Assembly (NCBI GenBank): GCA_007694935.1
Contig: REES01000086.1
Span: forward strand, 1 to 53,781
From: Rhodospirillales bacterium
GTDB lineage: Bacteria > Pseudomonadota > Alphaproteobacteria > Rhodospirillales > Defluviicoccaceae
Length of the DNA stretch: 53,781 nucleotides
Direction: 5' to 3'
The position numbers were made by a program, and so were the translations under genes. The notes beneath the pieces are model-generated. The model was not told where the DNA came from, did not search any database, and worked only from the letters and a program-made list of their open reading frames with translations. How positions within the stretch are numbered: the first letter of the stretch is position 1; every line of letters starts with the position of its first letter. Below are positions 10,164 to 18,108 of this stretch, piece after piece.

Positions 10164-11474
10164 TCAGAGGTCCGAATACACCGGGAACCTCTCGCACAAC
10201 TGCAGCACCTGCTCCCGCGCCCGCCCCTCGGCCACGCTGTTGTCATCGGGATGCGCGGCCAAGCCGTCGAGCACGTCGGCGATCAACTCGCCGACCCGGC
10301 GGAATTCAGCCGGTCCGAAGCCGCGGGTGGTCCCCGCGGGGGTGCCGAGGCGGATGCCGGAGGTGATCCCGGGCTTCTCCGGATCGAACGGGATGCCATT
10401 CTTGTTGCAGGTGAGGTTGGCCCGGCCGAGGCTCACCTCCGCCGCCTTGCCGGTCAGCCGCTTGGGCCGGAGGTCGACCAGGACGAGGTGGGTATCCGTG
10501 CCGCCGGAGACGAGATCAAGCCCGCGCTCGGCCAGGGTGGCGCCCAGTACCTTGGCATTGTCGACCACCGCCTTGGCATAGCCGCGGAACTCGGGCCGGA
10601 GCGCTTCGCCGAAGGCAACCGCCTTGGCGGCGATCACGTGCATCAGGGGCCCCCCTTGCAAGCCGGGGAACACCGCCGAGTTGATCCGCTTGCCGAGTTC
10701 CATGTCCCGGCTGAGGATCATGCCCCCGCGGGGGCCGCGGAGGGTCTTGTGGGTGGTGGTGGTGACCACGTGGGCGTGGGGGAACGGGCTCGGGTGCGCG
10801 CCACCCGCGATCAGGCCGGCGAAATGCGCCATATCGACCATCAAGAGCGCGCCCACCGCGTCGGCGATGGCGCGGAACCGGGCGAAGTCGATGATCCGCG
10901 GGTAGGCGGAGCCGCCGGCGATGATCAGCTTCGGCCGGTGCTCCTGGGCCAGCCGCTCCACCTGGTCGAAGTCGATCAGCGCGTCGTCCCGCCGAACCCC
11001 GTACTGCACGGCCCGGAACCACTTGCCTGACTGCGCCGGCGCCGCACCGTGGGTCAGATGCCCGCCGGCGTCCAATGACATGCCCATCAGGACGTCTCCC
11101 GGCTGGAGCAGTGCCAAGTACACGGCGCCGTTGGCCTGGGCGCCGGAATGGGGCTGGACATTGGCGAAGTCGCAGTCAAACAGTTTCTTGGCCCGCTCAA
11201 TGGCGAGGCTTTCGCCGACATCAACGTGCTCGCATCCGCCATAATAGCGCCGGCCCGGGTACCCTTCGGCGTACTTGTTGGTCAGCACCGAACCCTGCGC
11301 CTCCAGCACCGCGCGCGAGACCATGTTTTCGGAAGCGATCAACTCGATATGATGCTGCTGTCGGCTCAGCTCGGCTCGGACAGCCGCGTCCACGGCCGTA
11401 TCCGTTTCGGCCAGCGGTGCGCTGAAAAAGCGGTCATGGACGACACTGGGATAATTTGTCCGGGTCACCGGCAT
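10164..11474 (-). CDS. glyA: Serine hydroxymethyltransferase
   Basis: GlyA is a PLP enzyme interconverting serine and glycine with transfer of a one-carbon unit to tetrahydrofolate. The 436-residue product contains [60 protein letters not shown] and the PLP-lysine motif [18 protein letters not shown]. Length and motif order match the family. The ATG at 11474 is supported by GGAAGGA about eight bases upstream, while an in-frame extension of 54 residues looks like non-coding sequence. The gene is second in the minus-strand run after rpiB, 38 bases downstream of it. Confidence 0.96.
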   Translation of the reverse strand: MPVTRTNYPSVVHDRFFSAPLAETDTAVDAAVRAELSRQQHHIELIASENMVSRAVLEAQGSVLTNKYAEGYPGRRYYGGCEHVDVGESLAIERAKKLFDCDFANVQPHSGAQANGAVYLALLQPGDVLMGMSLDAGGHLTHGAAPAQSGKWFRAVQYGVRRDDALIDFDQVERLAQEHRPKLIIAGGSAYPRIIDFARFRAIADAVGALLMVDMAHFAGLIAGGAHPSPFPHAHVVTTTTHKTLRGPRGGMILSRDMELGKRINSAVFPGLQGGPLMHVIAAKAVAFGEALRPEFRGYAKAVVDNAKVLGATLAERGLDLVSGGTDTHLVLVDLRPKRLTGKAAEVSLGRANLTCNKNGIPFDPEKPGITSGIRLGTPAGTTRGFGPAEFRRVGELIADVLDGLAAHPDDNSVAEGRAREQVLQLCERFPVYSDL

Positions 11475-11512
11475 CGGGTTTTCCTTCCGTGATCCGACTG
11501 GGGTCAGACAGC

Positions 11513-11956
11513 TTATGTGGGATTGCCGAGTTTGTGGACGCGGGCCGAGTGGCGCCCGGCAGCGAATGCGGCCTCCAAAAACACCTCGAGGCAGTCCCTC
11601 GCAACATCGGCGCCGATCATACGGCCCCCGAAACAAATGACATTAGCGTCATTGTGCTCCCTGGCAAGCCGCGCCCCGAGGGCATCATGCACCAGGGCGG
11701 CACGAACGTTGGCGAAGCGGTTGGCGGCAATGCTGATTCCGATGCCGCTGCCGCACACCAGGACGCCGCGGCTGGCCTTGCCATCCCCGAGCGCATGCGC
11801 CATGGCATAGGCGAAGTCCGGATAGTCGACGGATCCGGCCCCATCGGTTCCAAGATCAAGCGTCCGGTAGCCCATGTCCTCAAGGACCCGACGCAAGGCC
11901 TGCTTGAGTTCGAAGCCGGCGTGATCACTCGCAAGAGCGATGGTTTCTTTGACCAT
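11513..11956 (-). CDS. rpiB: Ribose-5-phosphate isomerase B
   Basis: RpiB interconverts ribose 5-phosphate and ribulose 5-phosphate; the latter is the substrate of RibB encoded downstream. The 147-residue product has the LacAB/RpiB signature: [16 protein letters not shown] at the start, [17 protein letters not shown] with the catalytic cysteine, and the [19 protein letters not shown] segment. I chose ATG 11956, with GGGG seven bases upstream, over a TTG four codons earlier. An inverted repeat (CCCTGCC/GGCAGGG) lies about 40 bases upstream. It heads the run rpiB-glyA-nrdR-rib genes. Confidence 0.94.
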   Translation of the reverse strand: MVKETIALASDHAGFELKQALRRVLEDMGYRTLDLGTDGAGSVDYPDFAYAMAHALGDGKASRGVLVCGSGIGISIAANRFANVRAALVHDALGARLAREHNDANVICFGGRMIGADVARDCLEVFLEAAFAAGRHSARVHKLGNPT

Positions 11957-11994
11957 CGTCGACCCCAACCCTATGCCGTTGTGCCGCTCGATTG

Positions 11995-12010
11995 CCCTGC
12001 CACGGCAGGG
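11995..12010. promoter_or_regulatory. Inverted repeat upstream of rpiB
   Basis: CCCTGCC (11995-12001), two bases, then GGCAGGG (12004-12010) form a perfect 7+7 inverted repeat about 40 bases upstream of the rpiB start. Its position fits an operator or a leader hairpin for the long minus-strand operon. No binding protein can be named. Confidence 0.3.
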
Positions 12011-12225
12011 ACTCGATTCGGACGTTGACCGAAGCCGCTTGATACCATATCTCGGAATGGCTGGCTAGACCAACACCATGGGTCGCCGCATCTCCGCTCG
12101 CCAGCCGAACCTTCCCAGCAACGTCAAGTCCGCCGGCAAGCCGCTCCCCCGCTTGCGTTTTCGGCTTCAAGAGGTTCACGAAGGCTGTCGTCAATTGCGG
12201 TCGAGTGCGGGACGGGAGAGGTGCG

Positions 12226-12276
12226 ATTTTTATTTTCGTTTTTTATTTGACAGGGGCTTGCCGGGGGATGTTACAT
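12226..12276 (+). promoter_or_regulatory. mucR promoter with T-rich upstream tract
   Basis: A near-consensus -35 box TTGACA (12247-12252) and a -10-like TTACAT (12271-12276) are separated by 18 bases. A T-rich tract interrupted by a single CG step (12226-12250) abuts the -35 box. In this GC-rich window the tract is conspicuous. Ros/MucR proteins bind AT-rich sites in their own promoters, so this is a plausible autoregulatory operator. A transcription start near 12283 gives a leader of about 33 bases before the chosen ATG at 12316. Confidence 0.6.
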
Positions 12277-12315
12277 GGCGGCATGCGCAAAGCTGACAAG
12301 TCAGGGCCAATACCG

Positions 12316-12765
12316 ATGGATGAAGAGCTCAACGAGAGAATCGCACGTGAGGATGTGCTGCGTATGGCGGTCGACGTGGTCGCGGCCTATGTCAGTAACA
12401 ACCAGGTCCCATCAGCTCAGATACCCGAGGTGATCCATAGCGTCTTCGGTTCCCTTTGTGAGCTGGAAGGTGCCTCCGCGGAGATGCGGCCGGAACCGCA
12501 AAAGCCGGCTGTCCCGATCCGGAAATCGATCACGCCGGATTATATCGTCTGTCTGGAGGACGGGAAGAAGCTCAAGATGCTGAAGCGGCATCTTCACACC
12601 ACCTATCGCATGACGCCCGAAGAATACCGGGCCAAGTGGGGTCTGCCTTCCGATTATCCGATGGTGGCCCCCAACTATGCGAAGCAGCGTTCCGAATTCG
12701 CCAAGCAGATCGGACTCGGCCGCAAAGCCGGCGACGACACCCGTCGCGGCCGCGGCAAGCGCTGA
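12316..12765 (+). CDS. MucR/Ros family zinc-finger transcriptional regulator
   Basis: MucR proteins are alphaproteobacterial DNA-binding regulators of exopolysaccharide, motility and virulence genes. The 149-residue product opens with a helical oligomerisation region (DVLRMAVDVVAAYVSNNQVP) and carries the prokaryotic zinc finger: CLEDGKKLKMLKRHLHTTY, with Cys, an Asp in place of the second Cys, and two His as likely ligands. MTPEEYRAKWGLPSDYPMVA follows, the usual MucR signature. The start at 12316 matches the family N-terminus. An ATG at 12283 would begin about where transcription is predicted to start. The downstream Arg/Lys-rich tail is typical. It stands alone next to a non-core patch, reading away from rpiB. 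Confidence 0.9.
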   Translation: MDEELNERIAREDVLRMAVDVVAAYVSNNQVPSAQIPEVIHSVFGSLCELEGASAEMRPEPQKPAVPIRKSITPDYIVCLEDGKKLKMLKRHLHTTYRMTPEEYRAKWGLPSDYPMVAPNYAKQRSEFAKQIGLGRKAGDDTRRGRGKR

Positions 12766-12981
12766 CCGCGCGTTTCACGTCCGACAGCAACGGACGCGTC
12801 CGACGCTTGGGCGGCGAGTCGGGTTCGGAGGGGGCTTTGAGTCCTCTCCGAACCTGTTTCCGCACGCTACCGGCAGTTCCGCCACGGCCCTGGTGACCCT
12901 GGCATCCCATGGCCGGTCCCTGGTACCAGCGACAAGGCAGGCGCGGCACACGACACGCTGGGGCTGGACCCTGCGGCGCTC

Positions 12982-13390
12982 GTGAACTTGACGACCATGG
13001 GTCAAGACTTCAGGAGGCCCGCCGCGTTTCAGCCGCGTGCGGCCGTTTTTGGCCTGGTACTGCGGCGACGGCGTCGATCGACTGACGATAGTCTCCTCAA
13101 GGCGCGGCTTCCGGTCGGCTTCCCCTATATCAACCAGAGCAACTCCACCAATGCCGCCACGTTGCCGGGGGTTCGGGATGTGGTCGCGGCGGGATGAGCG
13201 CTGGGTCAGCTGGGACGTTGGCTCCAACGTCACAGCAGGCCGAGCCTGGGAACGCAACAACCGCAACGACGACGACGTCGTTGCGCACACCCACGGCGCT
13301 GGTTGCACGACCACCAGCGCGAAAGGCGGGCACAGCTACAGCGGCACCACGAACACGGCAGGCGGCCACAACCATGACCTTGTTATATAA
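12982..13390 (+). pseudogene. Decayed phage tail-collar/tail-fibre gene fragment
   Basis: Pieces of a phage tail-collar domain can be read only by switching frames. One frame gives AWYCGDGVDRLTI (like the YGGDGxxTF of collar domains), the next gives ARLPVGFPYINQSN (like DLRGRxPVG), and the first frame resumes with VVAHTHGAGCTTTS and GGHSYSGTTNTAGGHNHDLV, the His/Gly-rich collar end. Two frameshifts (near 13090 and 13195) and the missing N-terminal part show it is not functional. No other structural phage gene is nearby. It marks an old prophage or tailocin remnant beside mucR. Confidence 0.6.
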
Positions 13391-13589
13391 TGAGAACCCG
13401 ATGGCGCCGGTGTCAGACGGAGCGTCTTCATGGCGTAGCCGACCTGCAACAGACACGAGAAAAGATGCTCTTTATTCTACATAATAAGCGAAACTTTAGA
13501 ATTAACGGCATTTTCGGAGATGTGCGTTCAGCCATAGCGATTGAACAAATGCCGTAAATCATGGGTTTCTGAATATTGATTGTAAAGGA

Positions 13590-13907
13590 GTGAGTGGCAT
13601 TTCTGTGAACAAGGAACAAATATTGACTTCCATTATGGCGCAGCCTTGCACCCACACTCGTCCGGTCAAGCTGACTCGGCATGACAGCGGTCGTTCGCCA
13701 GAACCGCGCAAACAGCGCTCCTTCGAGCAATTCGAGCTTTTTGGCGCGGTGAAAGCAATTGGCTTGGTGGCCGCTGTTTCCGCGACCCTGTTCCTTGCCG
13801 GGTGCTCCGGATTTGACACCCTGCCGCCCTGTGAGGAATGGCAGGACCCTAACTTTGACCGCTGTGTCGACGACCCGTTCCCGGTCCACGAGATGGGCAG
13901 GGGGTAA
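13590..13907 (+). CDS. Small predicted lipoprotein, unknown
   Basis: The 105-residue frame has a basic N-terminal region followed by a hydrophobic stretch ending in the lipobox LAGC (AVSATLFLAGCSG). A mature part of about 34 residues follows, containing a second pair of cysteines (PCEEWQDPNFDRCVDD). This suggests a small outer-membrane or inner-membrane lipoprotein. The start is uncertain. GTG 13590 touches the AAGGAG sequence, GTG 13605 lies about 14 bases after it, and an ATG at 13635 lacks a binding site. The N-terminal region is long for a lipoprotein, favouring a later start. The DNA before it (13380-13640) is unusually AT-rich, which suggests acquired DNA. I recognise no family. Confidence 0.45.
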   Translation: MSGISVNKEQILTSIMAQPCTHTRPVKLTRHDSGRSPEPRKQRSFEQFELFGAVKAIGLVAAVSATLFLAGCSGFDTLPPCEEWQDPNFDRCVDDPFPVHEMGRG

Positions 13908-14179
13908 TGTCGGTATTGACTGCCGGCGAAGGTGAAGGTGGTGGAGTAGGCGGTGCCGAGTGACCTTTCGTGTCGAGATGGCGGTAGACTTGATCGATCG
14001 GCCGGATTCACGTCGTCCGGCTTGATTGGTCAGCCGCTCACGCTCCGAGCATCGAGTCGTTGCGACGATCAGCGACAAGAAGCAAGCCGGCGGGAGAGTG
14101 CCCGCGGTGGAGGGTAGGCAGCGCTTCAGGCCGCTTTTGCCGCAACGCAGGGTGAGTCCGGACGACGGCGTCGCGCCCT
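13908..14179. other. Intergenic stretch, no gene seen
   Basis: About 270 bases between the small lipoprotein gene and the convergent HNH gene hold no frame I can support. A minus-strand reading frame crosses the region but shows no domain, has no ribosome binding site and continues across the lipoprotein gene. Confidence 0.4.
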
Positions 14180-14737
14180 TCAGGCAGGATCCAGTTCGCT
14201 GTCCCAGTAGAGGAAGTCACGCCAGCTTTCGTGGAGGTAGTTGGGCGGGAACGCCCGCCCGTTTTCCTGCAGCTCATGCGCCGTGGGCTCGTACGGGTGG
14301 CGAAGCGGGTGGATGCCGCACTCGTGCGGCAGCCGGTGCCCCTTGCGCAGGTTGCAGGGTTCGCACGCGGTGACAACGTTGGTCCAGAGGGTGCGACCGC
14401 CGCGCGCCCGGGGGGTGACGTGATCGAAGGTCAGGTCCTCCGTCGGCAGGTTATCCCCACAATACTGGCAGGCGAACCGGTCCCGCAGGAACACGTTGAA
14501 CCGCGTGAACGCCGGGCGCCGGGTCATCGGCACGTACTGCTTCAGGGAAATGACGCTGGGCAGCCGCATTTTCCGCGACGGCGAATGCACCGCACGATCA
14601 TACTCGGAGATGACGTTGACCCGGTCGAGACAGACCGCCTTGATGGTCTCCTGCCACGGCCACAGGGAAAGCGGCAAATAGCTGAGTGGCCGGAAATCGG
14701 CATTCAGAACCAGGGCTGGATAGCTGTCTAAACCCAT
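14180..14737 (-). CDS. HNH endonuclease family protein
   Basis: The 185-residue product has a complete HNH/McrA-type zinc nuclease core. CQYCGDNLPTEDLTFDHVTP supplies the first CxxC and the DH pair, and NVVTACEPCNLRKGHR supplies the Asn and second CxxC. The N-terminal region ALVLNADFRPLSYLPLSLW is characteristic of a protein conserved across alphaproteobacteria, so this is probably a chromosomal housekeeping nuclease of unproven role rather than a homing enzyme. The ATG at 14737 begins MGLDSYPALVLNADF, as in relatives. There is no partner methylase or phage terminase next to it. Confidence 0.88.
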   Translation of the reverse strand: MGLDSYPALVLNADFRPLSYLPLSLWPWQETIKAVCLDRVNVISEYDRAVHSPSRKMRLPSVISLKQYVPMTRRPAFTRFNVFLRDRFACQYCGDNLPTEDLTFDHVTPRARGGRTLWTNVVTACEPCNLRKGHRLPHECGIHPLRHPYEPTAHELQENGRAFPPNYLHESWRDFLYWDSELDPA

Positions 14738-14869
14738 CCAAACGGTTCCCAATCTCAACCCAAGACAAACCCTACAACATGTAGAGTGCGCCTGCCAAAC
14801 CTGCACTCCGTGAAGTTTTGGTGACCCATCCGGCTGCGTTCACGGCGCCACAGCGAGCGGGCGTCCCGG

Positions 14870-15541
14870 TCACGGCACTGCCATCCGAAAGACCTGCCCC
14901 AAGAACTTGAGGTCGAGGCGGATCGTCGCCTCGTCGATGCCGTGGCCCAGGTTGGGCATCACGTGGGCTTCCACCGGCACTCTCGCGGCACGCAGTGTCC
15001 CGTCGGCCACCGCCAGCGCCTGCACCGGCAGGACGTCGTCGAGGGCACCATGGGTCAGCAGGACCGGCGGGCGGCAGCGCAGTTCCCGCGCCAGCCGGCT
15101 TTCCCCCACCAGTATGCCGGAATGGGCGATGATGCCGGCCGGCCCCGGATTGCGGCGAAGGCCCACGTGCAGCGCCATCATCGCCCCCTGGGAGAAGCCG
15201 ATGAGCACCAGGCGGTCGGCGAACAGACCATGCTCGGACAGTTGCCGGTCGATGTACGCATCGAGGGCAGGAGCGGCGGACTGGACGCCCACCAGACGGG
15301 TGCTCGCCTGCATGTTCTGGATGCTGAACCACTGGTAGCCGAACGGCGCCATATCGAACCGTTCGGGCGCATTGGGGGCGACGAATTGGGCATCCGGCAG
15401 CAGCATCTGGTAGAACGGCGCCAGGCCAATGAGGTCGTTGCCATCGGCGCCGATGCCGTGCAGCAGGATCACCAGCTGCTGCGGTGCCCCGCCGCTCTTG
15501 GGCGGGACGCTCGGTCCGTCGAGGGTTGGCACGTCCACCAT
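14870..15541 (-). CDS. Carboxylesterase/phospholipase family alpha/beta hydrolase
   Basis: This 223-residue cytoplasmic serine hydrolase belongs to the YpfH/acyl-protein thioesterase-like family. It begins with the oxyanion-region motif VILLHGIGADGNDLIGLA, then FVAPNAPERFDMAPFGYQWF. The nucleophile elbow is GFSQGAMMA (GxSxG), the acid lies in LTHGALDDVLPV and the base in MPNLGHGIDE. The order and spacing of the triad are complete, so it should be active on short acyl esters or lysophospholipids. The physiological substrate is unknown. It is separated from the HNH gene by about 130 bases and from the Nudix gene by 160, so its operon status is unclear. Confidence 0.9.
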   Translation of the reverse strand: MVDVPTLDGPSVPPKSGGAPQQLVILLHGIGADGNDLIGLAPFYQMLLPDAQFVAPNAPERFDMAPFGYQWFSIQNMQASTRLVGVQSAAPALDAYIDRQLSEHGLFADRLVLIGFSQGAMMALHVGLRRNPGPAGIIAHSGILVGESRLARELRCRPPVLLTHGALDDVLPVQALAVADGTLRAARVPVEAHVMPNLGHGIDEATIRLDLKFLGQVFRMAVP

Positions 15542-15701
15542 GGCAGTTCCGTCTCACCGGGCGAGGGCGCGGTGTCCGATCCCGTCAGCGGCGGTCATGG
15601 GCCGGACAGGCGGCCGGACGGGCGCGAAGCTACCGGAAAAGCGCGGAGCGCGCCATCGAAACCGGGGCCGGCAGCCCGCATCGGCTCCGGCCGGCGAACC
15701 G

Positions 15702-16562
15702 TCATTCGGGAACATGCAGGCCGGCGACAAGGGCGAGGTAATCGGGCTCCTCCGGTCCGATGAAGCCGTGGCGGATCAGGAAGTCGATCACCACCAGGGC
15801 GCAGTTGAACTTGAACGCATCGCCGTCGCGCACTGCCGCCGCGACCCGGTCGATCGGCCAGAGCTCGAACCCCGAAAGCTCGCCATCGGTATTGCGGGGC
15901 ACGAAGCCGGGCGGCAGCGCCAGGTCATAGACCAGCAGCACGTCATTGCGGAGCCCCTCCGGCTGTTCGGTGCGGTAGCTGATGGCGCCGACGGGGCGGG
16001 CTCGGGACACCAGGGCGCGTGGGATGGCCGCCTCCTCGGCCGCTTCCTTCTCCAGGTTGTCGCGGAGCGAGAGCCCGGCGGGCTGGCCGCCCGCCACCAG
16101 CTGGTCCAGCTTGCCAGGAGACAGGCGCTTGGTGAGGCTGCGGCGCCCCACCCACATCCGCATGCTCTCGCGGGATGTCGGGTCATCGCAGACAAAACCG
16201 TTGAGGTGGACGCCATAGCCGCGGATCCCGAAGGCCGGCACCGCGCCACGGTCGATGGCGAACAGCGGCTGGTCGAATCGGGCACCGGCGGCAAACATCT
16301 CGCCTCGCCAGTCATCGAGTACGCCTTGCGCGTTGAGCGCCTGCACGACCTCGGCCACCGCCGTGGTCCGCTCTCCGAAGCCCTGCAGGCGGGGATGCAA
16401 CACAAGGGCGTCATCGCTCACCGCGAACACCGCCGGATGGTCGGCGAGAGCGGCGGCAAGGCCGGGGCGGACCCAGCCGACGTTCGCGCCATCGACCCGG
16501 AATGGCCGGTAGGCGGCAGGATCGAACACCTGACAGGCGCGGATGCGGTCGAGATAGCTCAT
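15702..16562 (-). CDS. Nudix hydrolase with N-terminal DUF4743 domain
   Basis: The 286-residue product combines an N-terminal DUF4743-type region (about 1-110, with YRPFRVDGANVGWV) and a Nudix domain (about 110-260). The Nudix helix is GGQPAGLSLRDNLEKEAAEE, which keeps the Gly and the Glu cluster needed for metal binding. This architecture is found in proteins related to the region fused to eukaryotic thiamine pyrophosphokinase, so a thiamine-derivative diphosphate is a possible substrate. ATG 16562 begins MSYLDRIRACQ; a GTG 15 codons upstream is less convincing. The gene is divergent from rph. Confidence 0.87.
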   Translation of the reverse strand: MSYLDRIRACQVFDPAAYRPFRVDGANVGWVRPGLAAALADHPAVFAVSDDALVLHPRLQGFGERTTAVAEVVQALNAQGVLDDWRGEMFAAGARFDQPLFAIDRGAVPAFGIRGYGVHLNGFVCDDPTSRESMRMWVGRRSLTKRLSPGKLDQLVAGGQPAGLSLRDNLEKEAAEEAAIPRALVSRARPVGAISYRTEQPEGLRNDVLLVYDLALPPGFVPRNTDGELSGFELWPIDRVAAAVRDGDAFKFNCALVVIDFLIRHGFIGPEEPDYLALVAGLHVPE

Positions 16563-16684
16563 GATCAACGTCCGGTAAGGTTGGCGGCGGATTGGGGCGG
16601 TGGACACGGGCAGGCTTTACCATTTGGGCCGGAAGGGAGTAGCGTGCAGAGATCTTTTTTCATCCTGGCAATATCGAGAAAGCC

Positions 16685-17404
16685 ATGAGGCCATCCGGCC
16701 GCGCCGCCGATGCGATGCGCCCTGTCGTCATCGAGACGGCCGTCAACAAGTATGCCGAGGGCTCTTGCCTGATCCGCTTCGGCGACACCCAGGTGCTGTG
16801 CACCGCTTCGGCGGAGCAGCGGGTGCCGCCGTGGCTGCGCGACGGCGGGCGCGGCTGGGTCACCGCCGAGTACGGCATGCTGCCGCGATCCACCGCACAA
16901 CGCACCGATCGCGAGGCAGCGCGCGGCCGGCAGAGCGGTCGCACCCAGGAAATCCAGCGCCTGATCGGCCGGAGCCTCCGCGCCGTGACTGACCTTAAGG
17001 CCATGGGGGAGCTGCAGGTCCGGGTGGACTGCGACGTGATCCTCGCCGATGGCGGCACGCGCACCGCCGCCATCACCGGGGCATACATTGCGCTTCACTT
17101 GGCGTTCCGGCGGCTGGTCGACCTTGGCATCATCGGCACGTTGCCGCTGACCGACCAAGTGGCGGCGGTGTCGTGTGGTCTTTACAAGGATGCCCCGATC
17201 CTCGACCTGGACTACCAGGAGGACAGTGCCGCCGGTGCTGATGCCAACTTCGTTCTCACCGGTCGCGGCGGGATCGTCGAGATCCAGGGTACGGCGGAAG
17301 AGCGGCCGTTCACCGAGGCGCAGTTCACCGGCATGATGGCGCTGGCCCGGAAAGGCGTGGGCGAGCTGGTCGCGATGCAGCGGAAGGCACTCTATATCGC
17401 GTAG
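16685..17404 (+). CDS. rph: Ribonuclease PH
   Basis: RNase PH is a phosphorolytic 3'-5' exoribonuclease that trims tRNA precursors. The 239-residue product is the usual length and has [20 protein letters not shown] at the start, [38 protein letters not shown], and the phosphate-binding region [15 protein letters not shown]. The acidic catalytic residues lie in [17 protein letters not shown]. The end, LVAMQRKAL, is typical. It starts the rph-rdgB-hemW cluster, 83 bases ahead of rdgB. Confidence 0.96.
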   Translation: MRPSGRAADAMRPVVIETAVNKYAEGSCLIRFGDTQVLCTASAEQRVPPWLRDGGRGWVTAEYGMLPRSTAQRTDREAARGRQSGRTQEIQRLIGRSLRAVTDLKAMGELQVRVDCDVILADGGTRTAAITGAYIALHLAFRRLVDLGIIGTLPLTDQVAAVSCGLYKDAPILDLDYQEDSAAGADANFVLTGRGGIVEIQGTAEERPFTEAQFTGMMALARKGVGELVAMQRKALYIA

Positions 17405-17487
17405 CATCACCGCTTTGCCGCCATCGTGCCCTGCGACACCGGTCCCGTTGCCGGGCAATCACCACGACCACGAGGGGGACAACGACC

Positions 17488-18099
17488 ATGGCGCGGCTGT
17501 TCTCGGGCGGACCCCTGGTCATCGCCAGCCACAATCCCGGCAAGATTCGGGAGATCCGCGATCTGCTGCTGCCATTCGGCGCCGAGATCCTCGCTGCGGC
17601 CGAGCTCGATCTGCCGGAGCCGGCGGAAACCGGACGGTCGTTCGTGGCCAATGCCGAGATCAAGGCATTGGCCGCCGCAACCGTGTCCGGCCATCCGGCC
17701 CTGGCCGACGACTCCGGGTTGGTGGTGGCAGCGCTCCGCAACCAGCCCGGCATCTACTCCGCCCGCTGGGCCGGCCCCGAAAAGGACTTTGCCAAGGCGA
17801 TGGCCGAGGTCGAGACGCGCCTCAGCGGTATCATCGATCGTCGCGGTCATTTCGCCTGCGCCCTCGCGCTGGCTTGGCCCGACGGCCACGTGGAGACGTT
17901 CGAAGGCACCGTCTATGGCCACTTGGTATGGCCGCCGCGGGGTGATCGCGGTTTCGGCTATGACCCGATGTTCGTGCCCAACGGCTACGACGTGACCTTC
18001 GGGGAGATGGCGCCGGAGCTGAAGCACCGCATCAGCCATCGTGCCGAGGCCTTCCGCAAGCTCGTCGACGGCTGCTTCAGGCAGCCGGCACCCGCCTGA
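17488..18099 (+). CDS. rdgB: dITP/XTP pyrophosphatase
   Basis: RdgB removes non-canonical purine nucleotides (dITP, XTP) from the pool by hydrolysing them to monophosphates. The 203-residue product starts [18 protein letters not shown], the family N-terminus with the Ser-His-Asn-Pro-Gly-Lys motif. It continues [32 protein letters not shown] and [15 protein letters not shown], and ends with HRAEAFRKL. All substrate-binding motifs are present. The start at ATG 17488 follows a purine-rich GGGGGACAACGACC leader. The gene ends ten bases before hemW. Confidence 0.96.
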   Translation: MARLFSGGPLVIASHNPGKIREIRDLLLPFGAEILAAAELDLPEPAETGRSFVANAEIKALAAATVSGHPALADDSGLVVAALRNQPGIYSARWAGPEKDFAKAMAEVETRLSGIIDRRGHFACALALAWPDGHVETFEGTVYGHLVWPPRGDRGFGYDPMFVPNGYDVTFGEMAPELKHRISHRAEAFRKLVDGCFRQPAPA

Positions 18100-18108
18100 G
18101 GTCACACG

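Noticed and set aside
13032-13050. Hairpin followed by five T (GCCGCGTGCGGC then CGTTTTT)
   Set aside because: Only four stable base pairs are possible, and it lies inside the frameshifted collar remnant, so chance is likely.
13428-14078. Minus-strand reading frame of about 216 codons across the lipoprotein gene
   Set aside because: It has no ribosome binding site and no domain, and it overlaps a frame with a clear lipobox.
14180-14737. HNH endonuclease as a homing or mobile element
   Set aside because: The N-terminal ALVLNADFRPLSYLPLSLW pattern belongs to a protein conserved in alphaproteobacterial chromosomes. There is no intron, intein or repeat around it.
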